64,000 nt of DNA from Mixophyes australis (GCA_036250195.1 JAVHZZ010000003.1:89541418-89605417), one strand, 5' to 3'; shown: positions 33,092-45,540, counted from the stretch's first letter. Numbers and translations: made by a program. The notes: generated from the sequence alone by a model not told the origin.

Positions 33092-33905
33092 CGACATGTG
33101 GGTGAGGTGCTCCCCCCCTGTCTTCCCCACTGTCCACCGGCCCAACAAAATATAAAAAAACACTGGCTGCAGCGCCCCTGCGTTCACTGAGCTCTCTGGT
33201 CCATTCTCACTGACAGTGTCAGGCGTGACGTCATCACATCCTGACATTTGTCGGTGAGGAGACGCCTAGTCATAAAAATGTAAGTAAAGAAGGGAGGGGA
33301 CAGTAATAAAGAGTGATTATGAAGAAGGGTACAGTATACTGTCAATATTAAGCTTGTAAGTTTCATAATTAAAAGACATTGAATTACAAGACAGGGCTTT
33401 TCCAACTAGAGCTGTAAAAATAAAATGTGAGGATGCATGGAAGAAAACTTTTCAGTTAAATGAATCAGTCCATGTCTAGATTACTTCAGACTAATTAAAT
33501 TCAAACTTTTTTACTTTATGTTACAGTTGTTTTATGCAGGTACTGGACAGGGTAATACAGTCAGAAGGCATTTCAGGGGGGACTGCTGTAATAGAACACC
33601 TACACTTTAACCCACCATGACATCCCTAAGGTATTTTCACAGCTTCACTACTACTGCAAGCATTGCACAATTACAAGTAATAATCTGATGATCTATATAG
33701 GAGAGAGACTTTGCTATATTCGGAATATAGCAAATATTTTGTTACTAGTCAAGTCACACTATTGCTGTATTTATAGATTGGTTAGTCCACTTTATGAGTT
33801 TTTTAAATTTAAAGCTTTTACATTTTGCAATAAAGAATATTTCCACTTTACATCAACGGATACAAGGAGGTTGTTTGAGCCATTAATATTGGTTCTCCTC
33901 CCAAA
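33092..33905. other. No recognisable feature
   Basis: AT-rich spacer after a short GC-rich stretch with cagcgcccctg near 33172. Confidence 0.5.
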
Positions 33906-33909
33906 GTGT

Positions 33910-34205
33910 GTTTATGAAGGAGGGCGCAGTGTAACGCTGGAGGGGACGCAGTGTGCCGATGGAGGGGGCACAGTGTGGTAATGAAGGGGGACACAGTGTG
34001 ATGAAGGAGGGCATGCAGGAATGATGGAGGAAGTGCTGTGTGATGATGGAGAGGGCATAGTGTAATGATGGAGGGAGCACAGTGCAATTATGGAGGGGGC
34101 AAAGTGTGACGAAAGGGGGGGGGCACATTGTGATGAAAAAGGGGGCACAGTGTGAGGAAAAAGGGGGCACAGTGTGATGAAGGGGCAAACGTGTGAAGAA
34201 GGGGG
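33910..34205. repeat. Irregular 20-28 bp minisatellite
   Basis: About a dozen units of the type gatggagggggcacagtgt. Histidine/proline-rich frames on the minus strand come from this repeat and are not genes. Confidence 0.88.
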
Positions 34206-34973
34206 GGATTTTTTTCTCTTCTATACTTCTCTACAAATTCTCAAAAATGTAAAATTCTATTACAAAGAATACATATTGTTCATTTATATTATTCATATAA
34301 CAATAAATGTTTGCTGTTTAATGTATTTATTCGCATTACTCTCTTTATCACAGATTATTATGTGATTTGTATTAAAAGAATAAAATCATTATTGAAAGAA
34401 CAAATATTTATAATAGAGGAGGGTGCAAATTTATTTTTTGCAGATGGCGCCCAGGGACAGACTGCCTGGGTGGCAGGGGGGCATCTGTTCCCCAGGCCAT
34501 TCCCATAATGGGCTACTTGGACTGGGTCACTGGGCCATTTGCATTTTTTTTCCTTTAAAATGTTCCTAATAGGCTGTTGAGTTGAGTCTTATCCCCCCGG
34601 GCTAAGATTTGCCAGCCCTCCCCTGGGGGGTCAGACATTCTAGCATTGGCCCTGCCAGTAACCCCATTTTAGATTTTGCACTAAAATGCTGTCAAATCTC
34701 GGTGGTCTACTGGATTCACTTCTGCAGAACAGAGTAGAAGGGATACTTTATTTTTAACTGATATAATTCTCAATGCCAGGAGGAAAGTTTGTGCTCTGTT
34801 CATTATAAACCTGACTCTAAGAGCTTGTATGTTGCATGTAAGTGCATTTGCTCAACTTACTATTATTTATCATGGTGCAAAATTGGTGCACTGCACAAAT
34901 GTTAAACTTGTATTTTTATTCAGAGTTGCAGATATCTTGAACTTGCGACCCCTTGCTCTAGAAGAGGTGGCTC
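34206..34973. other. No firm feature
   Basis: AT-rich, with a GC-rich patch at 34445-34660 that has cagggacagactg and ggccctgcc words but no matching duplication. Confidence 0.5.
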
Positions 34974-34981
34974 AGGGCCGT

Positions 34982-36228
34982 CAGGGCCGCCATCAGGGGG
35001 GTACGGGTGGGTACCAGTGTATGGAGTCCGGGCTCACCAGGGGGCCCGCTATCCTCCCCAATATCCCTGCTGCTGCTGTTCTTGGCTGTCAGTGATAGCC
35101 AGGCAGCTGTCAATTGCGATCCTAGGGGAATAATAGCGCTACACCTGTGATTGAGTGACCTGACGTCACACTGATGTTCCCGCCACCACTGTAGGAGAAA
35201 AGGGCAGAGAGGCTGCACCAATCAACATATGGGTAAGTATATTGTGACCACTTGTTTATATTTTTTGAACTTTCCATATATACACACATATATATATATA
35301 TTACTGTTTTGATTGCCTAATACATTCCATTTACTTACATTATCCATACCGCCACTTCGAACTTTCCACTTATTCCAGTATATATATTTATATAACATTT
35401 AATTATTTCTTATTTTATCACGCTAATATCATCTCTACTATATGAATGCCTAGTGGCGTGTGTGAAAAAAAACAAAAAAACAAGCTGCAGCGCCACCTGC
35501 TGGGCAGAGTTATACACTGACTTATATATTTCTTGAAGGAGAAGTGACAGTTGGGAGTGGTTGGTGGTTGCCGGGGGTGACAGTGGGGAGTTTTTAACAC
35601 CTTAAGTAGCTTGATGAAGGATGTGGCGATGAAGATAAAGGATGAGGTGATGGAGAAAAATGATGAGGTGGTGACATGTGGACAAAACCACGTTAACAAA
35701 GGGCGCTTGCGTCGGTAGGTAACGCTCTTCCCCTGAGGAGGCCTTGGTTAGGCCCAAATGCATGACAAGAACCTTTTTAACACCTTAAGTAGCTTGATTT
35801 GACTAGAATGCATGAGTATCATGCACGGGTTAACTTGTTATAATATTAATAGCAATGGGACCAACAAATAAATTATTATATTATACCACACAGTTGTGTC
35901 CCAGATCATATTATGTCTCAAACCTGTGCCCCCCCATTTTTATGCCACATGGCTATTCCCCGATTTATATTATGCCTCACAGTTATGCCGCCAGTCATAT
36001 TATCCCTCATAGTTTTGCCCCTAGCTAATGTTATCCCTCATAGTTTTGCCCCCAGCTAATGCTATCCCTCACATTTATGCCTCCAGCTAATGTTATCCCT
36101 CATAGTTGTGCCCCCTGATGTTATGCGTCATAGTCGTCAAGGTGGAAAGGCAGGGGCGGTCGTCGAGGGGAGGGGGGCCCTGCCTGTTTCATTTGTACTG
36201 GGCCCCATGATTTCTGATGGCAGCCCTG
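34982..36228. mobile_element. Non-autonomous hAT, 1.25 kb
   Basis: Left cagggccgccatca and right tgatggcagccctg are inverted copies. Flanking 8-mers agggccgt and aggaccgt differ at one base. Contains a 35-bp tandem repeat and no transposase. Confidence 0.75.
35884..36133. repeat. About 35-bp tandem repeat
   Basis: About seven units of the type ttatccctcatagttttgccc; the last four, with a 35-bp period, are clearest. Confidence 0.85.
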
Positions 36229-36709
36229 AGGACCGTTAGCATGCAGGACAGCAAATGAAGATAATGCATATACATAAATCGGGTGCAAGTTTGAAGTTAA
36301 TGACGATGATTGCTGCATCCTTACTCTAGACGCAGCGTTTTGCGATATTTGAGCTGTGCAAGGCAAAATACAGATGGACATACAAGGGTATGGATTAGAG
36401 ATGGTCACTGACCCCCGTGTTTTGGCTTTGGTTTTGGATCTGGATTACCTTCGTGTTTTGGTTTTGCCAAAACCGCCCTTGTGTGTTTTGGTTTTGGTTT
36501 TGTTTGGTTTCGTTTTGCAATTTGTAAAAAAAAATATTTTTTGTGACTAAAATAACTTAATTTAGGTATTATTTTATGCCTGCGTTATTATTAACCTCAC
36601 TAACACTAATTTCCAGTCATTTCCATTCAATTTTGACCACCTCATAGGTCACAATATGATTTTCATACACTTTCAAAGAAAAATTGCTGCAGTTCTTGCC
36701 AGTGATAAG

Positions 36710-37700
36710 AAAAAGGCCATTGTCATGCCTGGGCATAAGACCAAAATCCACCTCTTAAGTGTGGAATTATTTTTACACAAATCCTGACAACAGATGTCTA
36801 GCCATTTGTAGCGTTTTTAAAGCCACACTCAGTAGAGGTAGGGACCTTAACCATCTAGGATCCTAATCCATGTTACGGCATTTGAAGTGAGTTCATGGAA
36901 AGCTGTTGGGAAAATCAGAAACTTAGGTTAAAAAAAATAACAACAAGCAGTCCAGCATCATCTACCTCCCTTCTCTCATCTACATCCCAGCATCTACAAT
37001 CTACACCCCCAACACCTTCATCATCAATATCCCCAGAAGCAACAATTGACTGTTAAACAATCCTTTGCAGGAGGAAGCAAGTATGAAACCTGTCACCCAG
37101 TTGCAAAGCGGATCACAGACACCATGGGTACTATGCTAGTATTAGATCTGCGTCCAATTTCCACTATTAATACAGTTGGTTTAAGACATTTAATTGAGGT
37201 CTTGGTTCCCTGTTAGCAAATTTCATCACTATACCATTTTTACTCTGTGTATCAGCAGCTTCACTAAGAGGCATACAGCTGACAATCTGTTACAAAAACT
37301 AAGGGATGTCATTGAAACATGACTAATCCTGCTTGGACTCTCCTGAGGATATGTCATTTCTGATAACGACACCAATATTGTTCAAGCATTACAGCGGGGT
37401 GGAATTCCATCACATTTCCTGTTTTGCTCACACAATCAGCTTGGTGTTACAGAACTTTTAAAAAAATGACATGCAGGAGATGCTGTTTGTGTCCCTAAAA
37501 ATTTAGGGTCATTTTCTGGATTCTGCAACAGCATGTAGGAGAATGCAGCAGCTGCAAAAAGACTTGCATTTGAGGGGAATGTACTTTAGTCCAGCGAAGT
37601 AGTCACCTGTGAAGAGAGTGCAGACACAGTTAGCTTGAGTCAAGTGATTGCCTTAATAATACATTTTGCGAAGGAGCTACAGAAATTTAACAGATGAAAT
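36710..37700 (+). pseudogene. BED-hAT transposase relic, finger to catalytic region
   Basis: Plus-strand pieces IVMPGHKTK, then a frameshifted finger start (FYTNPDNRCLAICS-like); QQLTVKQSFAGGSKYETCHPV near 37040; TMLVLDLRPISTI near 37130; IVQALQRGGIPSHF near 37378 followed by a SHNQLGVTEL stretch (compare DNASNIVRALNMG). Many stops and frameshifts. Partner of the minus-strand N-terminal half at 38486-39267. Confidence 0.78.
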
Positions 37701-38485
37701 AAAACAAAGTAAATGTGCTAACTATTTTTTAATTGTAGATTAAATACTTAATTTGCTTTGCCAGGATCCAAGAGCTTTCAACATCTTGTAATGACGTCTT
37801 CTCCTTCAGTTTCTCTGGCAACTGCTTGTTGTAAAAAATAGCTTTCCCAAGACACCTAGTGGTAATGCAGATGAGTCCGCACAACATTTTGATATTTGCT
37901 CTGCTGTAAAAGAATTGGCCAAAAATCATGACAGCTTTGCCCTAAAATGAACTACTAATTACATTTGGAAGGCCATTATCGGCAATTACATCATAGTACA
38001 CAGACTTCTATAATTGTGGGATGAATTAGTATTGTTTGAGGAAGATTAAAACTGAACCCTGCCACCTCTCCTGTTTCTGATTGAGCTATGGTACAATAAA
38101 ATGTAACTGCAGATTAAGACCAAGACTGTCAGCCCTATTATTTCTATTTCACCAATTACAATTAGCAATGGAGCAATGGAGCTCTTCTCTTTAGGTGTTA
38201 CCTATATAAAGCAGTAGAATTTGCATGCAAATTCTACAGATAGACTGCTTGTCTTCCTCTTCATCAATGACTCTTAGCAATTGAGCACTCATCTTTGGGT
38301 TTATATTACACCCAAACCTTATTAGTGCAAATTAGGAAAAATACAGTTTAATCACTGCTAGGCCCTCCACCATCCTTTGCATGTTAATAGTAGGATTGGT
38401 TGGAGTTATGGGCAAGGTCACAAATTTTTTGGTCAATTCTTTCAAACCAGCCCCGATGTCAAACTGTTGTGGTCTGCCATCTGCG

Positions 38486-39267
38486 TCATCCCTGCTTGTG
38501 TTTGGAAAGTGCAATTTGGTACCAGAACCTCACGTGCCAGAACTGCTGCCACTGGTGCCACACTGCTGCCTCTGGTGCAGGACTTACACAATCAACCACA
38601 TCCTCATCAGCGCCCTCGCCTGCCCAAATCTCCCCCTCATCCTCTTCTAATTCCAAAGTGTCATCCTCAATTGGTGTATCACCGGCTACACTTGGGCTGT
38701 TCAGGTACACATCTTTAGAAATGCTGAAAGGGCCCTTCTTTATGGGTACACAATAAGATTGGTCACGATTGCACATACCACTCGTGGATGGACTCTCCTC
38801 AGGGATTGGTGTAATTTCTGATTTTGAGCATACATTTTCCTCTAATGCCTTACTGTTTTCTTGCAGCTCAGCTTTCACACGTAACAGTACTTGTGCACCA
38901 CTTTTGGACTCCGAAATACTTGGTCTTGCTTGCTCATGACTGACCTTACAAGAAGAAGGCTCTGTAACATTTTTAAATCTCGCACTAATAAAGAAAGGCA
39001 AAGGCATCATTCTTTCTTTGCCACTGCGTGTGTAAAATGGCATGTTGGCAAAAAAAATTTTCCCGGCAGTTAACTTTTCATCAGTTACACCTTTTTTTCT
39101 CTTCAACACGGTTAATTATTTTTTGTGTGTGTTTTTTTCCCTGATTTAAAAAGACTATGTACTTTTACATTGGCTTTACCAGATGACGTACAGGGAAGAC
39201 TACCATCAGGACTGGTGCCAGCACCTGCTTGCTGATCCTGCTCATATGTGGACTGCTTTGAATCCAT
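38486..39267 (-). pseudogene. BED-hAT transposase N-terminal half
   Basis: Starts at the ATG at 39267 (MDSKQSTYEQDQQAGAG), meets a stop at 39112, and resumes in another frame with LKRKKGVTDEKL and ANMPFYTRSGKERMMPLPF. It then runs through an acidic stretch (LELEEDEGEIWAGEG) that in the intact copy would lead into the BED finger. The block NMPF-TRSGKER is conserved with 5210-5230 (minus) and 51312-51350. The downstream domains are on the opposite strand. Confidence 0.82.
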
Positions 39268-39269
39268 TT

Positions 39270-39490
39270 TAATGAGCCCAAAGCACTTGTAGTGCATAAT
39301 ATTAAATAGATAGTGCTGCTAAATAATACTTTCAGCACCAGAAAAATTGTTGTTTCACACTGGGGAATATGGGACACCTCAAAACATTTGTAGTGCAAAA
39401 TATTAAATAGATAGTGCTGCTAGATAATACTTTCAGCACCAGAAAAATTGTTGTTTCACACTGGGGAATATGGGACACCCCAAAACACTT
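39270..39490. repeat. 101-bp direct repeat, about two copies, in hAT-C
   Basis: tagtgca-aatattaaatagatagtgctgct recurs with a 101-bp step (39294, 39395, and in part 39496). It includes gggacacc-caaaaca, which also marks every unit of the 100-bp array at 1-1600, so the two arrays are homologous. Confidence 0.85.
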
Positions 39491-39964
39491 TTAGTGCAAA
39501 ATCCAAACTTTAGACTGCTGATAAATTTTTATTTCTTCAGCCAGAAAATAGTTTCTGGAGGAGGGAATATGACACCCCAAACAGTTGGTAATGTTTGCAA
39601 AAATGCCTCCTCTATTCCTGCTATAACAATTGCTGGAAGAATTGCTAGAAGAATTGCTGAAAAAATTGCTAGAAGAATTGCTGGAATTATTGCTCTCTCC
39701 CTGCTCTAATGTTGCCTGCGACCTAACCCTTCTCTCTCCCTCTGTCAAATGGCGATGGATTGCTGTGTAGGCTGGTATTTATGGATTTCATATATCGCGA
39801 GAACCGAGCTCCGAGATCCGACAACATCACAATGATGTTTTGCCTCGATTTTGATTCCGAATTTGCACCAGAGTACTGAGTCTGCTCGGTTCGGTACTCG
39901 GATAGGTGAAGTTCGGGCGGGTTCGGTTCTCGGGGAACCGAGTCCGCCCATCTCTAGTATGGAT

Positions 39965-41098
39965 GCATCTTTGCTCATATGCAAATGGCCATCTTTACAT
40001 TCAAATGTTAACCTGTCTGTACTTGCGCCACATTTTGACTGAAAAGCAGTATGTGTAATTAAAGTCATTGAAACATTCACTTTAATTCTGGGGCATAAAA
40101 ACTCACAAAGGACAGTGTCAAATCTCACTAAGTCTAGTATAAAAGTTAAACTGTATCTAAATATTAGGGGCAATTCACTGAAATTTGTGTAACTGAAGGG
40201 GTCTCTTATTATTGGGATAAATAAGGTGGTTCATGTTTAGTGATTAGCTACTGTAAAGTGTGTGTAATATGGACGTATGCAATCCAAATGTTCTGCATTG
40301 GATCTCTCTCATTTAATGGTTTAATCCAAAATAAAATGTTTGATTTAATGAAAATGCAAATTAAGTAGACACCATTGCACATTTGGTGGCTTCACATAGT
40401 GCACAGACTGTCACAGCTAATTACCATTCACTGAATATTTTTTTTAATATAATTTATCTAATTGGTATTAATTGGTGAGCCAATTAATTAGATGGAACAG
40501 TGGAAATTTGCCAGTCTCTCCTCTCTATTATCAATGTACGTAGTTCTTCTAACAAGTATTACATTTCCAGAGAGCCAGTTTCTTAAAAAGTTCAGTACTA
40601 CTGGAAAAGTGTGTTTTACATACAGAAATAGATTAAATTGAAACAAGACTATTTTTCTAGAGAATACAAACTGCTACAATATGGTCCCATGAAAAAGCAG
40701 ATGAAGCATACAAAACTGTGAAATTCTGTGCTAAAGCAATAATGGATTCTGACAGATACGAGTTACTTGACGTGACAGCCATAATGCCTGTACTTTGTCT
40801 TCATTTTAGCCAGTGTTGCTCGACTGCATGGGAGAGAAAAAAAATCAATGAATTCTCTAGCTAGCAGAAAACAACAGACAAAATATAAGCTGATTAATTG
40901 GGAAACATTGATTTGTAATGTAGCCTAGACATGTAAACGCTAAGCAAATATTCTTGTATTCTTGTATATACTGTACTATTTACTATTAGTATACTATATA
41001 CTATATCCTTCATCCTGGGATAAGGAACATTTCTTTGTATTGTTCAATACAACCCTTTCCAACTCTTCCCTACAATACCTGACATAGCTAAGTTATGT
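39965..41098. other. No recognisable feature
   Basis: AT-rich spacer. Confidence 0.55.
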
Positions 41099-41700
41099 AT
41101 TATTTATAAGGATGAGCGGGCTCGGATTTCTCCAATCTGAGCCCATCCGAACAGTGCGGATCCGACGGGATCCGAGCACTGTTCGGGTATTTCCGGCACC
41201 GAAAAAATGAAACTGAGGCTCTGACGTCCGAGTCTCGCGTCGGATCTCGCGAGACTCGGATTGCATAAATTCCCCGCTCGCGCCCGGCATCTTCAGTCGG
41301 GCTCAGATCATTGAAGAGGGAGGTCATAGGTTTAGTGGTGCTCCGTCCTGTGTCCTGTCACTCTGTCCTGCTTAATATCCAGTGGTTACTTGGTCCTGTG
41401 CTCTGTCCTGCTGATCAGTCCAGTGGTTATTTTTTCCAGTGCTCTGTCCTGCTGAGTGCAGTGGTGCTTTTGTCCTGTGCTCTGTCCTGCTGAATCCAGT
41501 GGTGCTGTGTCCTGTGCTCTGTCCTGCTGAGTCCAGTGGTGCTGCCTGTGTCCTGTGCTCTGTTCTGCTAAGGGCATTGTCATTTATAAATTATTCAAAA
41601 GTTATAAAAAAAAATAAAAAAAATTAGAAAAAACTTATACAAAAATAATTAAAAAAAATTATAAAAAAATAATTGAAAAAAAAGATAAAGAAATTTGTTA

Positions 41701-41960
41701 AAAAAATACTAGGTACTGCTATTTCAAAGTCAAACTACGTTCACTGTTGCTGCTGTACCAAAAAATAATAGGTACTGCTATTTAAAAGTAAAACTACGTT
41801 CACTGTTGCTGCTGTACCAAAAAATAATAGGTACTGCTATTTAAAAGTAAAACTACGTTCACTGTTGCTGCTGTACCAAAAAATAATAGATACTGCTATT
41901 TAAAAGTCAAACTACGTTCACTGTTGCTGCTGTACCAAAAATAATAGGTACTGCTATTTA
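41701..41960. repeat. 60-bp tandem repeat, about 4 copies
   Basis: Units of aataataggtactgctattt plus aaaactacgttcactgttgc with a 60-bp step, in hAT-D. Confidence 0.93.
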
Positions 41961-41999
41961 CTATTTATTTATTTATTTATATACTGTTCATTATTTCTG

Positions 42000-42525
42000 T
42001 AGTTCCAAAAAATAGGAACTGCCAGTTCTATTACTACGGTCATTGTTTGTGTAGTTCCCAAAAAATAGGAACTGCCAGTTCTATTACTACGTTCTTTGTT
42101 TCTGTAGTTCCAAAAAAGAGCAACTGCCATTTCTATTACTATGTTCTTTGTTTTTATAGTTCCAAAAAAGAGGAACTGCCATTTCTATTACTACGTTCTT
42201 TGTTTCTGTAGTTCCAAAAAAGAGGAAACTGCCAGTTCTATTACTATGTTCTTTGTTTTTATAGTTCCAAAAAAGAGGAACTGCCATTTCTATTACTACG
42301 TTCTTTGTTTCTGTAGTTCCAAAAACGAGGAACTGCCATTTCTATTACTATGTTCTTTGTTTTTATAGTTCCAAAAAAGAGGAACTGCCATTTCTATTAC
42401 TACGTTCTTTGTTTCTGTAGTTCCAAAAAAGAGGAACTGCCATTTCTATTACTATGTTCTTTGTTTTTATAGTTTCAAAAAAGAGGAACTGCCATTTCTA
42501 ATACTATGTTCTTTGTTTTTATCTG
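42000..42525. repeat. About 52-bp tandem repeat, about 10 copies
   Basis: Units of ttccaaaaaagaggaactgcc plus atttctattactatgttc, alternating tttgtttctgtag and tttgtttttatag variants, so a higher-order two-unit pattern is present. Confidence 0.93.
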
Positions 42526-42845
42526 TGCAGTGGAATTCAGACCAGTTGAGAGTGATATATTGTGGCCCCGGTACCAAATTGGGTACCAGGGCCACTCCAC
42601 TACGCAGTCCAGATAGATGCGTATCAGATATTAAACTACATTCAGTGTTGGGGCCAAATCCAAAATTAATGAAAATGACCTGTCATCGTCAAAAACAAGA
42701 GGTATTGACGTGCTCGAACTACACCCTGTATATGCTGCAGAGGATGTAGGAGCAGGCAGCTGTGCAGTGGAATTGAGACCATTTGAAGGCGAAGGTATTG
42801 TGGCCCCAGTACCAAATTGGTACGGTGCACACCCCTAATTATTTA

Positions 42846-43368
42846 GTGTTATAAAAACTGACACATGCTGTTTATAATGTGACAAACTACTGTTTCTGAT
42901 ATTGTCTTCTTTCAAATTGAAATATTTGCTGTATGTTTCCCATGGACTGTGTGTGGGGGATCTACTAAAGGTTGATTGCTAGAAATTGCTAAAAACATAA
43001 ATTTCTTTCTTCCAACTCTCTAAAAAATTGAGTCATGATAGTAGGTGTGTGTTTTGTTCTTTTGTTTTTGTCCGCTCTGCCTAGCTGGTTCACCTGTGTT
43101 ATGGACTTGAATAATATCAGGCCTAGTGGGCGGTTCCAACAAAGGCCTGGGCACATGACTTAGCTGAGTCAGGATCATATGATGCTTAGAGAATAAGAAC
43201 ACAAGGCAATGGGTCTGCTTAAAGCACTTCAATGAATATGAGCATAGTGCATATCAACACATAATAAACAATGCAGCAAATAGTAATGAGATGTTAGAGA
43301 TAAGCAGATTGTCATATATAACATTACAATGGTTAAGCATTAAACACGGCAGTACTGCAAATCACAAG

Positions 43369-43371
<3 letters not shown>
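42846..43371. other. No recognisable feature
   Basis: AT-rich spacer. Confidence 0.55.

Positions 43372-43420
<49 letters not shown>
43372..43420. repeat. (AT)n microsatellite
   Basis: Uninterrupted AT tract of about 48 bp. Confidence 0.97.
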
Positions 43421-43422
<2 letters not shown>

Positions 43423-43573
43423 GGTACAATCGGTGCGCACAGTTAAAAGTCAATTTTGTTCTTCCACGTGCTGACAATAGATTTTGTATTCCACGATAAT
43501 TCAAACACCAGTAGAGTATATTCTACGCGTCCTTCCCTTCTCCCACCCGATCTCCACGGGGGAACAGCAACAA

Positions 43574-44211
43574 TTCTACAATATCAAACAGACAGCGGCG
43601 CTTCCATGTTGTATTAACCAAGTAAAATGTTTAATTCAAAACAGTAAAATGCATGTACCAGAATATAAAAGTTTTCAGGCATTAAACATAAAAACGGCAG
43701 GCATCAGCTCAAAATAGCTCTTAGATGTGTCCGCCGTCACCTCTACGCGTTTCATCACAAGGACTTCGTCATAAAGAACATAAATCTTTTTCTGATGTGT
43801 CTAATACTAAAGAGAGAACTATAAAGTCATTTATGAACTGTAACACCACCCATGTAATATTTTTGCTAGAATGCGGTTGTGGGAAAAAATATGTGGGGAA
43901 GACAAAACGATCAGTCAAAATACGTGTGTTTGAACATCTACGAAATATTCTGCATAAGATAGAAAATCATAGTGTCCCAAGACATTTTTCTTCTTGCCAT
44001 AATGCTAATCCTGAATCCCTACGTTTTAAAGCGATTGAATAGAGGTGACGGCGGACACATCTAAGAGCTATTTTGAGCTGATGCCTGCCGTTTTTATGTT
44101 TAATGCCTGAAAACTTTTATATTCTGGTACGTGCATTTTACTGCTTTGAATTAAACATTTTACTTGGTTAATACACCATAGAAGCGCCCCTGTCTGTTTG
44201 ATATTGTAGAA
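43574..44211 (+). mobile_element. Penelope-like element fragment with inverted 171-bp arms
   Basis: Arms 43574-43744 and 44041-44211 are inverted copies of equal length with very few mismatches, bounded by ttctacaatatcaaacagac and its complement. They enclose about 300 bp that encode a GIY-YIG endonuclease domain. Penelope-like elements are known to have terminal repeats in direct or inverted arrangement and an RT followed by GIY-YIG. The RT part is missing here. Confidence 0.8.
43745..44042 (+). pseudogene. GIY-YIG endonuclease domain of a Penelope-like element
   Basis: The plus-strand frame 43725-44042 begins inside the left arm, so the true start is not here. The recognisable domain has MNCNTTHVIFLLECGCGKKY, VGKTKRSVKIRVFEHL and then SVPRHFSSCHN. 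HVIFLLEC ... KYVGKTKR is the GIY-YIG core as found in Penelope endonucleases; the CGC pair ahead of it and the later H and C residues fit the known Cys/His signature. The Arg in KIRVFEH would be the catalytic one. The domain nicks target DNA before reverse transcription. It ends FKAIE and a stop at the right arm. Fragment only. Confidence 0.85.
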
Positions 44212-45540
44212 ATATATATATATATTTATTTTGAATGACCCACCCTGAAGGTGAGTCATGTGATCCACAGGAGAACAGAGCAGACAGGGAAAGTAGCAAA
44301 CCTGGACAGGATTGTTACAACCTGATGTTGCCTTATACACTAGCTGGAGCTATGCTGTGAGTTCAGAGTCACTTAGGGAAAAACAACTGGAAATATCTTC
44401 ATCAAAAATAAATATTTGTATTTACAAAATCACATAGTTAAAGGGTACAATTAATAGCAGCCAGGGGGTTCACCACCCACCCTACCGAGAATATCTGTAA
44501 TAATTGTTCTTCATGAGCACTACCACAGCCACTTGCTGGGTATACATTTTGATGTTAATATAGGTGTTCAGCAGTGTTAATGTGGATGTTGAGCTACAAC
44601 GCTTTTGTTTCTTAAACAGTTTGCTGTTTATTTAAAGATGATAACTACAGATGAATGCAGGTACTCACAGTTGCTTGTAGTACAGCAGACAGTTTAAGCA
44701 ATACAGTTATACAGTACACACTTGTATATAGATATGCAGCTGGTAATGCACTCAATATAGATATACAGATGCAGGCAGGACTATTTGTATGCTGCATGTC
44801 CATCCAGTATTGCTGTGGATATACAGGCTCTCCTAATATCTTGGGAGGCTCCAGTCATCTTCCTATGATGTTATGGGACTTATATACACATACGGAGTAT
44901 ACTAGTCTGATACTAGTTATCGGGGGCTGGGTATGCGCAGTAGCGCAAATCAGACATAGGCGTCCTGCCCCACTTCCTGTTCTCCACTAGACTACAGGTA
45001 ACCATGGAAACCAAGGAGAAAGAGCAAAGCGTCCTTATATGCTAACACCACTGAGTTACACAGTTCACTCTTCTGACACATGTCCTTCTGCTTTTGGCGT
45101 GTACACAAAGTAGCTGAGTCTGCAGAACCTCAGAAGATCCCATCCTGAATTTGCATCTGGATAAGTCGAGCAGAAGCCATAACCCCTATACAGTCTTAAC
45201 AGTATAGGGACAGGGACCACATGGCTGAGATACCTCTTTTAAACCTGGTCCGGTTTCCATGATTATTTGCAATTGGTGGGGCTGGTCTCAGATAACACTT
45301 CTCCCCTAGATTGGGTACCTGAATGATAGAGGGAAGCCATTGTGCCTCCCCTAAGTCCTTAGGACTGCAGCAGGGACCCTGCAGAGAAGTTATTTTTAGC
45401 AATTTAAGAAACCTTTCACCAGCAACATTTGCTAATCTCAGAATTTTTTCCATTAATTTCAGTGGTGTTGCCATAGATGCACTTATGACATTTTTGTTAA
45501 TGTTGTTAGCCAGCATATCGATGCTGCCTACCCCGCCAAG
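44212..45540. other. No recognisable feature
   Basis: Mixed-composition spacer; the 111-codon frame at 44655-44990 and the 117-codon frame at 45196-45549 match nothing I know. Confidence 0.5.

Larger units (their letters stand above)
36396..39956. mobile_element. hAT-C: BED-hAT element with exact duplication and opposed halves
   Basis: TIRs tagagatgg (36396) and ccatctcta (to 39956) are flanked by identical 8-mers gtatggat (36388-36395, 39957-39964). The right end closely matches hAT-A. The transposase N-terminus lies on the minus strand in the right half (39267 to 38486), while the BED finger and catalytic parts lie on the plus strand in the left half (36710-37700). The interior is therefore inverted or assembled from two copies. 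A small inverted duplication (37845-37930 plus, 38370-38510 minus) encodes similar peptides (NADESAQHFDI and DDADGRPQQFDI). Confidence 0.9.
41107..42837. mobile_element. hAT-D: non-autonomous BED-hAT derivative made mostly of arrays
   Basis: Ends taaggatgagcggg and gtgcacacccccta-like (cacaccccta) carry identical flanks attattta (41099-41106, 42838-42845). The left ~250 bp matches the promoter end of hAT-B and hAT-E, with gcataaattccccgc. Most of the interior is tandem repeat. A scrap of transposase reading (MTCHRQKQEVLT, TLYMLQRM, 42674-42750) matches CHHLKQEVVTRWNSTLYMLQRM in the intact copy. Confidence 0.9.

Noticed and set aside
33848..34188. His/Pro-rich minus-strand frames
   Set aside because: Product of a G-rich minisatellite read in reverse.
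34445..34660. Possible hAT MITE with cagggacagactg and ggccctg words
   Set aside because: The two ends do not pair well and no 8-bp duplication was found.
42087..42368. Phe/Cys-rich frames
   Set aside because: Translation of the 52-bp array in hAT-D.
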